Below are positions 36,940 to 45,262 of a DNA stretch of 55,563 bases, piece after piece. Source of the stretch: an uncultured Bacteroidales bacterium (GTDB lineage Bacteria > Bacteroidota > Bacteroidia > Bacteroidales > Porphyromonadaceae); contig CAMYPM010000011.1 of assembly GCA_947290775.1 (NCBI GenBank), positions 1 through 55,563 of the forward strand, written 5' to 3'. A model generated the notes under the pieces. The model made no database searches. It was not told where the DNA came from and saw only the letters and a program-made list of their open reading frames with translations. Each line of letters begins with the position of its first letter. The stretch's first letter is position 1. The position numbers and the translations under genes were made by a program.

Positions 36940-38703
36940 ATGCTAAATAAAAAGATCACTTATATGGTTTTCTTATTGTCGCTTTGCGCTGCTCTATGGG
37001 CTTCGTGCGATAATTCAAAGAACCCTACGACCGGCAACGATATAGCGCAATCACTCTCTTTTAGTGCCAACTCACTCCGTATGACGGATAGTAAGTGGCA
37101 GAGTGGGGATGCTATCGGCGTATTCATGCTTCCTAATGGAGCCTCCCTTGCTGAGGGTACCCAAAGGGAGAGTAATGCATGTTTTCAGACGACAGAAGAC
37201 AACACCCCCTCGGCGCTATTTACAGCACGCAGCACAGCCGATCAGATCACGTTGCCGGAAAGTGAGGCTGTCGACTTTGTGGCATACTATCCATTTGAGG
37301 CAGCTTTCGCAAGCCAAGTAAAAAAAGAGATTGAATACATTGCCGGAAGTCCGTTACCTGATTTTCTCTATTCGGCATCGGCAAAAAATATCACTCGGTC
37401 AGCTAACGCAGGAAAGGTTATCCCTCTTCAATTTCGTCATGTGATGAGCGAAGTGGTGGTGAATCTTTTCTATAAAGATAATACCCCCGTTCAGGCTGCG
37501 TCTGTACAGCTTACTGACCTGCAGCTTAATGGAAGTTTCTCTTTGGTGGATGGTGTTGTGGGCAATCCTTCTGCTTCGGTTAAGCGTGGCGATATTGCTC
37601 TACAGAAAAAGCAAGGAACGACGAATAGTTATACCGCTATTCTTATTCCCACTGCAAAGGGTGAACAGACGCTCTTTAGCGTACAGATCGACGGGAAACG
37701 CTTTACCTATACTCCTCCCATTGAGAGCTACGAGGCCGGTAAACGCTATACCTTCAATTTAAAGCTAAATCAAGATCAGCAGTTGGAGCTGCTGCGTGGC
37801 GTAGAGGGTATCATACAGGATCGTGACACGGGAGAGTCTGTCTCCAATAATTTGTTCCCGGATCAGGAGAATGAACACGATGATCGCCCTAATGCAGCCA
37901 ATAATTGGAAAGGCGAGAGTGGAACCACTACTTCATCGGCCCATATCAAGCGCCTTGAAATGCCGCGTCCTACAGGTGGAGCTAACAATTGGTATGTGAC
38001 GCACTCAGTAAATGGTGCAGTTAACTACTCTTTGGAGTACGATGTAAATCACAAGGGGCCGCGCTTTGTAGCCTTCACGTTTGATGAGGTGAATAAGCAG
38101 AATAATACGCAGCGCACCAAAGCGTGGAGTTGGGATCCTTTTATTCCGCAGAAGTATGCAGCAGGCTCAAGCAGCAATAATTTTGGATATAAAGGCTCCG
38201 GCTATAGCCGCGGACATATGGTCGCTTCTGCCGATCGACTGAGCAGTGCAGCTGCCAATAAGCAGACCTTCTACTACACCAATATGAGTCCTCAGTTACA
38301 ACCCTTCAACGGAGGTGTGTGGGAGCAGCTGGAGCGTCTTGTACAAGGTTGGGGGCAAACCGCCACCGCCACCAAAATATATTACGTAGCCAAAGGCGCG
38401 GTGTTGGATGGCCCCACAGTGAAGGGCAAAACTACCTCCGGAATCACCATACCGAAATATTATTGGATGGCTATCCTAATAAGTGATGGAGCCAATTACT
38501 ACTCCATAGCTTTCTTGATGGATCACGACAAGCCTGAAAGAGTGCCCAAAGGGGGTAGGTGGAGTTCCTATGTAATGTCGGTGAATGAGCTGGAAGAGTT
38601 CACCGGTGTAGACCTCTTCTTCAATCTACCGGACAGCATAGAGGAATCTATAGAAGGGCAGAACCCGGTCAACTACACCTCTGTATGGGGTAATATATTC
38701 TAA
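36940..38703 (+). CDS. Lipoprotein fusing a fimbrillin-like domain to a DNA/RNA non-specific endonuclease
   Basis: A 587-residue predicted lipoprotein (lipobox LWASC, cysteine near residue 23). Residues about 30-290 resemble the fimbrillin-like (FimA/Mfa-type) fold. They begin LSFSANSLRMTDSKWQSGDAIGVFM and include VDFVAYYPF and RHVMSEVVVNL. Residues about 350-587 form a DNA/RNA non-specific nuclease domain. Its catalytic signature is YSRGHMVASADR, with the histidine in RGH, and the metal-ligand asparagine follows in YYTNMSPQ. A nuclease displayed at the outer membrane could scavenge nucleotides or degrade neutrophil-trap DNA, which is inference. ATG 36940 is used; the TTG at 36931 would only add three residues. 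Confidence 0.85.
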   Translation: MLNKKITYMVFLLSLCAALWASCDNSKNPTTGNDIAQSLSFSANSLRMTDSKWQSGDAIGVFMLPNGASLAEGTQRESNACFQTTEDNTPSALFTARSTADQITLPESEAVDFVAYYPFEAAFASQVKKEIEYIAGSPLPDFLYSASAKNITRSANAGKVIPLQFRHVMSEVVVNLFYKDNTPVQAASVQLTDLQLNGSFSLVDGVVGNPSASVKRGDIALQKKQGTTNSYTAILIPTAKGEQTLFSVQIDGKRFTYTPPIESYEAGKRYTFNLKLNQDQQLELLRGVEGIIQDRDTGESVSNNLFPDQENEHDDRPNAANNWKGESGTTTSSAHIKRLEMPRPTGGANNWYVTHSVNGAVNYSLEYDVNHKGPRFVAFTFDEVNKQNNTQRTKAWSWDPFIPQKYAAGSSSNNFGYKGSGYSRGHMVASADRLSSAAANKQTFYYTNMSPQLQPFNGGVWEQLERLVQGWGQTATATKIYYVAKGAVLDGPTVKGKTTSGITIPKYYWMAILISDGANYYSIAFLMDHDKPERVPKGGRWSSYVMSVNELEEFTGVDLFFNLPDSIEESIEGQNPVNYTSVWGNIF

Positions 38704-38774
38704 TCCCTAGTCGCCTTTGGGAGGCTCATTCCCATGTGAAGCAGTAGGGCAGGTGTAGCGGCTTGCTACAGAAT

Positions 38775-38813
38775 AAGCGAGATGTCCTTTTTCGGGCATC
38801 TCGCTTGTTTTTT
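38775..38813 (+). terminator. Terminator after the nuclease lipoprotein
   Basis: A perfect 10-bp stem AAGCGAGATG / CATCTCGCTT with further inner pairing (CC/GG) is followed by a T-run at 38808-38813. Confidence 0.92.
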
Positions 38814-38910
38814 CTCCCCTTTAGGTAGTGCCGATAGCGTTATCAGTTGAAAAACTTCAGGTGGATAGCTCGTGAAAGAAAAGGCAGCCTAAGCACCGCC
38901 AAATAGATCA

Positions 38911-38998
38911 GAACCTTTCATTCAAAAAATACAGATCTTTCGAATGAAAGGTACCGATGTTTTGTACAATAGGTTTAGATGTTTTGAGGGAGGCTTTA
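38911..38998. repeat. Degenerate 22-nt-period repeats, four units
   Basis: Units begin at 38911, 38933, 38955 and 38977 (gaacctttc, agatctttcg, cgatgttttg, agatgttttg), spaced exactly 22 nt. CCTTTCATTC (38914-38923) and GAATGAAAGG (38942-38951) also form an inverted repeat. They lie between convergent genes, the nuclease lipoprotein and truB. No gene is seen in 38814-39005. Confidence 0.6.
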
Positions 38999-39005
38999 CC
39001 GTAGG

Positions 39006-39776
39006 TTACTCAACCTCAAGGGATGCCGCTTTGAGCAACTCGGGAAGCTCCTCTATTTCGAAGGCTTCGTCCAAGGTTAGGTCTCCTACACGTGTACGCT
39101 TAAGCTCGGTTAGGTAGCCTCCACTATTCAATGCCTTGCCCAAATCTCGTGCTAAAGAGCGTATATAAGTACCGCGACTGCATACGATGCGAAGCTGCGC
39201 ATAGGGAGGCTCATAGCTCAGAAGCTCCAGCTCCTTGAGTGTAATGCGCTTTGGCGGTAGCTCGTGCTCCACACCCTTCCGCGCCAATTCATAAGCACGT
39301 TTCCCTTTTACGGAGATCGCAGAGAAGAGAGGAGGCACTTGCATTTGCTCCCCCTGCATTTGTTGCAATTGCTCCTCAATCAATACTTGCGTGATATGAT
39401 CATACGGATAGAAGGCATCCTCCTCATGCTCTGTATCAAAAGAGGGAGTAGTAGCACCTAATTTAAGCTCGGCAACATACTCTTTGCTGCCTTCCATCAG
39501 ACGTTCAATGCACTTTGTAGCCCGTCCGGTAGCCAATAGGAGTACTCCGGTAGCCTTGGGGTCTAAGGTGCCGGCATGGCCTACCTTTATTTTCTTGAGT
39601 CCTAACTGCTTGCGAACGGCAATACGAAAGAAACTCACTACATTAAAGCTCGTCCAATCCAGTGGCTTATTGACCGCTATTACCTGCCCTTCAAGTAGGC
39701 GAAAGGGCTTGCCGGCTACGAAGTCGGCATGGGTATAGAGGGGAAGGGGAGAAGGTAACTGCTGTTCCTCTTTCAT
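39006..39776 (-). CDS. truB: tRNA pseudouridine(55) synthase TruB
   Basis: A 256-residue enzyme that makes pseudouridine 55 in the T-loop of tRNAs. The catalytic aspartate is D72 in GHAGTLDPKATGVLL. The flanking NKPLDWTSF, ISVKGKRAYELAR and CSRGTYIRSLARDLG motifs are complete. It is the last gene of the ftsX, DUF3098, uppP, truB unit and starts 11 nt after uppP. Confidence 0.95.
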   Translation of the reverse strand: MKEEQQLPSPLPLYTHADFVAGKPFRLLEGQVIAVNKPLDWTSFNVVSFFRIAVRKQLGLKKIKVGHAGTLDPKATGVLLLATGRATKCIERLMEGSKEYVAELKLGATTPSFDTEHEEDAFYPYDHITQVLIEEQLQQMQGEQMQVPPLFSAISVKGKRAYELARKGVEHELPPKRITLKELELLSYEPPYAQLRIVCSRGTYIRSLARDLGKALNSGGYLTELKRTRVGDLTLDEAFEIEELPELLKAASLEVE

Positions 39777-39787
39777 CTATTGGGTAA

Positions 39788-40633
39788 TTACATGGTTAGC
39801 GGCACATTTAGTGCCATGAGCAAAAGGATTAGTGAGCCAACTACGATTCGATAATAGCCGAATAGTTTGAAGCCGTACTTTGTGAGATAGCTGATAAAAA
39901 AGCGGATCGCCAGCATAGCTACTACAAAAGCGACTAAGTTACCCAGTAGAAGCGTGGTGGCGTTATTCCTAAAAATCTCCACCCCACCTGATTTAAATAG
40001 TTTGTAGGCTTTGAGTAATGTCGCCCCCAGCATAGTGGGTACCGCTAAGAAAAAGGAGTATTCGGCAGCTGCTTTACGCGATAGACCCTGCTGCATGCCC
40101 CCCACGATAGTAGCCATGGAGCGGCTCACACCCGGTATCATGGCGATTACTTGATAGCAACCAATGAAGAAGGCTTTTAGGAGTGTGGGGTGATCTTCCC
40201 CTTCCGATGAAAAAACATGGTCAATGAAAAGCATAAATACACCGCCCAAGAGTAACATCACAGCTACTACACTTACTTTGGAGAGAAGAAGGTCGATGTA
40301 TTGCTCAAAGAGTAGCCCAATGACTGCTGCCGGCAATATACCCACCACAAGCGTCAGATAGAAGAATCCCCAGCGCTGCCACTTATTTTCAAGCTTCTTA
40401 CCTCTGAAAACAGCATTAGGCGCAGCTTTTGGAGAGAAGAAACGTTTCCAATACAGCACAATTACGGACAAAATAGCCCCAAACTGTATCATCACGGTAA
40501 AGGCACGCAGATACTCATCAGACTGCATTTGCATGATACCCTGTGCCAATATCATGTGCCCTGTAGACGAGACCGGCAGAAACTCAGTAAGCCCCTCTAC
40601 TATTGCGAGTACAATAGCTTGAATAATAGTCAT
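39788..40633 (-). CDS. uppP: Undecaprenyl-diphosphatase UppP (BacA)
   Basis: A 281-residue polytopic inner-membrane phosphatase that recycles undecaprenyl pyrophosphate for peptidoglycan and O-antigen synthesis and gives bacitracin resistance. The BacA signatures are present: EGLTEFLPVSSTGHMI (residues 13-28) with the catalytic glutamates, and the conserved arginine and serines in PGVSRSMATIVGGMQQGLSRKAAAEYSFFLAVP. About eight membrane segments are visible. Neighbours ftsX and DUF3098 fit a cell-wall growth unit. Confidence 0.95.
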   Translation of the reverse strand: MTIIQAIVLAIVEGLTEFLPVSSTGHMILAQGIMQMQSDEYLRAFTVMIQFGAILSVIVLYWKRFFSPKAAPNAVFRGKKLENKWQRWGFFYLTLVVGILPAAVIGLLFEQYIDLLLSKVSVVAVMLLLGGVFMLFIDHVFSSEGEDHPTLLKAFFIGCYQVIAMIPGVSRSMATIVGGMQQGLSRKAAAEYSFFLAVPTMLGATLLKAYKLFKSGGVEIFRNNATTLLLGNLVAFVVAMLAIRFFISYLTKYGFKLFGYYRIVVGSLILLLMALNVPLTM

Positions 40634-40654
40634 ACGTTAAGTTGAGCGGAGTAT

Positions 40655-40918
40655 TTACTTCTCTTTGTCCCTTTTGCTCTTGTGTGGAATCATAATGGCG
40701 AAGATCACCAAAATAAACCCAATAAAAGAGATTGCAGGAGCAACCCTTATTCTAAGTGGGCTGAAGATCTCAGGGTTAAAGGAGATTACATCCGGAGACT
40801 TACCCCCTGCCATTAAAATAAAACCTGTTATAATGAGTACAAGGGCTATGATAAGTAAGATTAGATTAGTGCGCCCAAAGAGGTGAACTTGCGGCTCATT
40901 CCGTTTCTGTTGCTCCAT
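40655..40918 (-). CDS. DUF3098 small membrane protein
   Basis: An 87-residue protein with two transmembrane helices (about 17-37 and 57-77) around the conserved ILMAGGKSPD and FNPEIFSPLRIRVAP stretches. This is the DUF3098 family of Bacteroidota. The function is unknown; the constant position between ftsX and uppP suggests a role in envelope growth. ATG 40918 (MEQQKRNE) is chosen. The frame is open to 40951 but would then add 11 unlikely residues. Confidence 0.82.
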   Translation of the reverse strand: MEQQKRNEPQVHLFGRTNLILLIIALVLIITGFILMAGGKSPDVISFNPEIFSPLRIRVAPAISFIGFILVIFAIMIPHKSKRDKEK

Positions 40919-40958
40919 AGAAAAGCTGTTTCGTTTGGTAGTTATCCACAAAAATACT

Positions 40959-41843
40959 TTAAGAGAGTGCTATCTTACCACTATCCATTTTGATGTATCG
41001 ATTGGTGGCAAATACGGCACCAAGCCAAGAAAGTACTAAGCCCAAGAGAATGAGTGCACCGCCCACATATAGCATTGCCTCATTGGAGATATAGGCAAAG
41101 AAATCCTCTCCAATGTATCTACTCGCCCCCCAAGCCGAGAGCGCCAGTAACAGCAGCGCCAGCAAGGAAGCCCAAAAGCCATTCCACATACTGCGACAGA
41201 CAAAGGGGCGCCTTATCAGCCGGAAGGGTGCTCCCAGTAGGGTCATAGAGCGTATGAGAGAGCGTCTGGCGTAGATCATCATATGCGTCGTATTGTTGAT
41301 TTGGATACCGGCAATCAGTAGAAAGACAATAAGTATGGCAAATAAGCCCCATGAAATATGCTCCATCTGTTTATTCATAGATTGCAGCATATCCTTTTGG
41401 TAAGTGAATTGCTTAACCCCACTGAGCGATTGTATCAGACTATCTACCATGGGTAAGCTGTCGGGTGACAAGTAGGTAGCCTTAAGATGTATATCAATCT
41501 CGGGGAATAGGGGATTGTAACCCAATACAACGGTAGGATCTTCGCCCAACTCTTTCTGTAGCTCTTTGGCGGCTTCTTCCACAGAAATATAGCGAGCCTG
41601 TGCTACTGCGGGATGCTTGAGCAGGGTCTCCACCATCTTAAGACCGGCTTCTTTATCCACTTTTTTGTCTAATTCGATCGTAAATGAGAAATCCTGTTTT
41701 ACTTTGCGTTCAACGCCTTGTTGAATGGACCTGATCAGTCCCATCCATCCCAATACAAAAAGCGGTAGAGCAATGCTTACAATTGCGACTATGCGGTTAC
41801 GCACAAGAGAGTGATGCCGAGGCTTAGGTTGTTTCTTTGCCAT
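40959..41843 (-). CDS. ftsX: Cell-division permease-like protein FtsX
   Basis: A 294-residue FtsX. It has a basic cytosolic N-terminus, one membrane helix (about 15-35) and an extracytoplasmic domain (about 40-165) with VEEAAKELQKELGED and NPLFPEIDIHL. Three C-terminal membrane helices follow, with the typical MIYARRSLIRSMTLLGAP segment. With the ATPase FtsE it controls peptidoglycan hydrolases at the septum. ftsE is not adjacent, as is common in Bacteroidota. It heads the ftsX-DUF3098-uppP-truB unit. Confidence 0.92.
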   Translation of the reverse strand: MAKKQPKPRHHSLVRNRIVAIVSIALPLFVLGWMGLIRSIQQGVERKVKQDFSFTIELDKKVDKEAGLKMVETLLKHPAVAQARYISVEEAAKELQKELGEDPTVVLGYNPLFPEIDIHLKATYLSPDSLPMVDSLIQSLSGVKQFTYQKDMLQSMNKQMEHISWGLFAILIVFLLIAGIQINNTTHMMIYARRSLIRSMTLLGAPFRLIRRPFVCRSMWNGFWASLLALLLLALSAWGASRYIGEDFFAYISNEAMLYVGGALILLGLVLSWLGAVFATNRYIKMDSGKIALS

Positions 41844-41876
41844 TATGATTGCTTAATATCAATTGTTTTCTAAGGA

Positions 41877-41884
41877 CAAAGGTA
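41877..41884 (-). promoter_or_regulatory. -7 promoter element for ftsX
   Basis: TACCTTTG on the minus strand lies about 33 nt before the ftsX ATG at 41843. Confidence 0.6.
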
Positions 41885-42095
41885 ACGTATTCGCTACACA
41901 AATAGTAATAGGCGTGCGATGCTTTCTCTTACAGCTTATATTATTTGGAGGGATGAGCGTGTGTGGTGAGTTAGAAATATGTTTCTCTTTACAGACTGAA
42001 GTTTCAGTATGTCGTTATTAGTTGCCTATAGGAACAAAGTGTACACATTAGTAAAATAGTTGGTTTATTGGTAGTAATTATTTCGATCATTTCAT
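41885..42095. other. Divergent intergenic region, no gene
   Basis: The space between the divergent ftsX and T9SS protease promoters holds short palindromes (AGAAATA tg TTTCT near 41970; CTGAAGTTTCAG near 41997) but no coding or RNA gene that I can support. Confidence 0.55.
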
Positions 42096-42103
42096 TACCT
42101 TTG
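42096..42103 (+). promoter_or_regulatory. -7 promoter element for the T9SS protease
   Basis: TACCTTTG matches TAnnTTTG and lies 52 nt before the ATG at 42156. Confidence 0.6.
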
Positions 42104-42155
42104 CTTTGATGCAAAATAAATAAAACGAAAAACTGTAATAAGAACATAGAAAGAA

Positions 42156-45059
42156 ATGAGAAGAAGAAAATCGCTTTTTATCACCCTTTTTGTCGTGTTA
42201 GGCGCACTTCTTGCCGGAGGTTACTCAGCCCTTGCACAGGAGGCCTTTGGAGGCACGCCACCAAGCTTTGCGGCTTCGACAAGTCTGCTGCGTAGTGGTC
42301 AGCTTACACCCAATGTGGTGAGGGTGCGTCCCGACTTTAATCCGGAAGACGCTAAGGCAACTGACATGTGGAGTAGTACGCACGGGGATATCTCCGTTAA
42401 GCCGCTTCAAATTGGTAGAGTAATCGATCAGGAAATAGACTTCATCAAAGCCGCACGTAAGAGTGAAGTGGATGGTCGTACCGTGTACACGCTCCGCATT
42501 GAGTCTGAGGGAGCCAAGGGTATGGTCCTCTACTACGATGACTTCTTCATTCCGGAAGGCAGTGGAGAGCTTTTTATCTATACGCCTGACAGAGTTGAAG
42601 TTTTGGGAGCTTATACCCATGCCACTCATGCAGAGCATGGTGCTTTTGCCAATGAGCCGCTACCCGGAGATGCTGTAATCATGGAGTTCGCTCCCTATTT
42701 GGGTGCTGACGACTCTTTGCTTCCCTCCATTAAAATCTCGGGAGTGGGGCATATCTATCGTGCTGCTACTTTAGGTAAGCTTCGTGCTCAGGAAGACCCC
42801 GGTGAGGATGCTTCTGATCCTACCTGCCAGATTGACATAAACTGTCCTGAAGGAAACAACTGGCAAACTCAGAAAGCTTCCGTTGCTCAAATGATCATGG
42901 TTATAGGTAAATCAATGGGGATCTGCACCGGCTCTTTGTTGAATAATACGAATGTCGACTTCAAGCCCTACATTCTTACCGCAGCACACTGTATCGGCTC
43001 ATCTCGTGTTCCTCAGACCGATTTGGATCAATGGATGTTTACTTTCCATTATGAAAAACCCGGTTGTAGCAAAGCAGGGGTAGGGGTTACCCGTGGTCGT
43101 ACCGCAGTAGGATGTAAGCTAAGAACATTCCTCGACATCCAAGGCAAGAGCGATGGTTTGCTTCTCGAACTGAAAAATGAGGTACCGAAGGCTTTCCGCG
43201 TATATTATAGCGGTTGGGATCATTCTGCAAGGGTTCCTTCTAAAGTAACCGGTATTCATCACCCTCACGGTGACGCTAAAAAGATCTCTTACTGTGATGG
43301 CTACATTAAAGTCACGCAATGGAGTAATCCGGATGGAGTCGGAGCACCTAACGCTCACTTTGCTTTCTCTTATACAAAAGGGGATACCGAAGGGGGAAGT
43401 AGTGGCTCGCCGCTCTTCAACGAAAACGGACTAATCGTAGGCTCTCTTACAGGAGGTGCCCCAGGCTGTGGAACTTATGATGCATATGGTCGTCTACATT
43501 ATCATTGGAATAAGTTCAAACAGTCGGGAAGTACGCTCTATTCAATGGATACGTTCCTTGATCCGAAGAATACGGGCGAAGAAACGCTGCAAGGTACTTG
43601 GCGTGATGACTTGCGTCCCTTGGAAGCTGTCTCTGATCTGAAGGTAGGCCTCTCAGAAGATACAAAGACCGTGAATGTAACCTGGAAGCCTGTTTCTACC
43701 GCTAACATTCCGTCGCATTGGACCGTGAAGTATCGTATCTATCGTAACGGTATGTATCTCGATGGAAAGGATGTGACCTCAGGTACCTCGTTCAGCGAAA
43801 GCGTAGAGGATGCCAGAAGCAATACGCGTGGTGAAGGACACGTAGTCTATGCTGTTCAGGCCCGCTATCTCTATGGTGGCGATAAACTGCCCGGTGATGC
43901 TTACAATAATGGTCGTGACTACACTTTCGGTGATGCCGATAAGGTACAGAAGGGCTTGTACTTAGGCGATGTAAAGAGAATCATGCCTGCCACAGTGAGT
44001 GCAAAAGCAAATGGTGGCGTAAATATTAGCTGGAAGAAGCCGGGTAACCTGCAGGAAATCTCACTCTTCGGCTATCCTAATGTAGAGAAACCGATCAAAC
44101 TGAATTTTAGACAAATCGATTTTGGTGGGTACACCGGTGTTCCTGCCCGTATGCAGCTATTCTCTAAGTTCCGTGCTGATGAGATGGTGAATACCGACAA
44201 TTCACCCGTATATATCTCTTCAGTAAGCGTGATTCCTACCGCCAAGACCGGTGCGCTGAAAGCGTTTATTATAAACGGAAGTCCCGCTTCTACGAAAAAG
44301 GAATTCCCCATTAATATGCCTGACAATTGGAAGGAGGGTGAGTGGGTTACTGTAGACCTTGCCAAACCTTACAAGATCGATCCTAATCAGTATCTCTTTG
44401 CCGGTGTTTCGTATGACAATAAGTCTGAAAAACTTCCCGTAAAGATTTGTTACATGAGCGGTACAGCTGACGAGTTTTCTCCCTACAGAGGTGCTTTCTT
44501 AAGCTACATGATCGGAGGAGAATTTGGTTTCTTCCCCTTGTCGGCTGCCGGGGTTTATGCCAATGGCTACTTAGCTGTTCGTCTTACTTTGTCTCCCTCT
44601 GCTGTTAAGTATACCAACGATGCAGAGAAGAGCGTCTTTGTTCGTTCCAATACACCGGTTCCTTTCCCCGTGATCAAGGGATATCGGATCAAGAAGAATG
44701 GTGCTGTATTGAAGGAGGTAGACAAGAATGTCAACTTTATTACCGACAATGACGGCTCTTCTGACGATGCGTATGAAATAGAGGTATTGTACGAAGATCC
44801 CACAAATGCAGATGCACCGGAGCTCTCTCCTGCAGTGGCTCCCTCAGTATATCCCTCACAGCTTGCTGCGGATGGAGTACTTAATATAGCCAATGCAGAG
44901 CGTGTTCAGCGGATAGCAGTGTACACCGTAGATGGTAAGCAAGTATTCTCAATGGATCGCCCCGCGTCGCAAATTGTGTTGGGTCATCTTGCTGAGGGTG
45001 CGTACATAGTTGTACTTGCCACTGAGAATGGTAATATTACGGAGCGCGTGTTCCGTTAA
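42156..45059 (+). CDS. T9SS-secreted trypsin-like serine protease, lysyl-endopeptidase type (PepK-like)
   Basis: A 967-residue secreted protease. A signal peptide (residues 1-28) and a ~200-residue propeptide precede a chymotrypsin-fold domain (about 225-475). Its triad is His278 in LTAAHC, Asp333 in KSDGLLLEL and Ser416 in EGGSSGSPLF. Cysteines placed as in lysyl endopeptidase and the aspartate in GTYDAYGR suggest cleavage after Lys, as in Achromobacter protease I and P. gingivalis PepK; this is inferred from the motif. Fn3-like and beta-sandwich domains follow. The last ~75 residues are a T9SS sorting domain (VYTVDGKQVFS, EGAYIVVLA). It probably acts on the cell surface in proteolytic nutrition. 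Confidence 0.9.
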   Translation: MRRRKSLFITLFVVLGALLAGGYSALAQEAFGGTPPSFAASTSLLRSGQLTPNVVRVRPDFNPEDAKATDMWSSTHGDISVKPLQIGRVIDQEIDFIKAARKSEVDGRTVYTLRIESEGAKGMVLYYDDFFIPEGSGELFIYTPDRVEVLGAYTHATHAEHGAFANEPLPGDAVIMEFAPYLGADDSLLPSIKISGVGHIYRAATLGKLRAQEDPGEDASDPTCQIDINCPEGNNWQTQKASVAQMIMVIGKSMGICTGSLLNNTNVDFKPYILTAAHCIGSSRVPQTDLDQWMFTFHYEKPGCSKAGVGVTRGRTAVGCKLRTFLDIQGKSDGLLLELKNEVPKAFRVYYSGWDHSARVPSKVTGIHHPHGDAKKISYCDGYIKVTQWSNPDGVGAPNAHFAFSYTKGDTEGGSSGSPLFNENGLIVGSLTGGAPGCGTYDAYGRLHYHWNKFKQSGSTLYSMDTFLDPKNTGEETLQGTWRDDLRPLEAVSDLKVGLSEDTKTVNVTWKPVSTANIPSHWTVKYRIYRNGMYLDGKDVTSGTSFSESVEDARSNTRGEGHVVYAVQARYLYGGDKLPGDAYNNGRDYTFGDADKVQKGLYLGDVKRIMPATVSAKANGGVNISWKKPGNLQEISLFGYPNVEKPIKLNFRQIDFGGYTGVPARMQLFSKFRADEMVNTDNSPVYISSVSVIPTAKTGALKAFIINGSPASTKKEFPINMPDNWKEGEWVTVDLAKPYKIDPNQYLFAGVSYDNKSEKLPVKICYMSGTADEFSPYRGAFLSYMIGGEFGFFPLSAAGVYANGYLAVRLTLSPSAVKYTNDAEKSVFVRSNTPVPFPVIKGYRIKKNGAVLKEVDKNVNFITDNDGSSDDAYEIEVLYEDPTNADAPELSPAVAPSVYPSQLAADGVLNIANAERVQRIAVYTVDGKQVFSMDRPASQIVLGHLAEGAYIVVLATENGNITERVFR

Positions 45060-45105
45060 ACAACTCCGGTCACGGTGCTTCACGGCACTGTGCTGATAAA
45101 GCGAG

Positions 45106-45146
45106 GAAAGCCTCGGGGCAGTGTGTCCCGGGGCTTTCTTTTTTTT
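45106..45146 (+). terminator. Terminator after the T9SS protease
   Basis: A 12-bp stem GAAAGCCTCGGG / CCCGGGGCTTTC (one T-G pair) with an 8-9-nt loop is followed by eight T. Confidence 0.93.
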
Positions 45147-45248
45147 GTTATTCTCAGTGAGTTATCTCCAATACGGTTTACCTGCCCTTGGTAAATTATC
45201 GGGAGGAATTTGCAAAGGAAAGGGGTTTATAAATTCGATGAAATAATA

Positions 45249-45256
45249 TATCTTTG
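45249..45256 (+). promoter_or_regulatory. -7 promoter element abutting the rnz start
   Basis: TATCTTTG ends 6 nt before the ATG at 45263, so the rnz transcript may be leaderless. Confidence 0.6.
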
Positions 45257-45262
45257 TATTCC

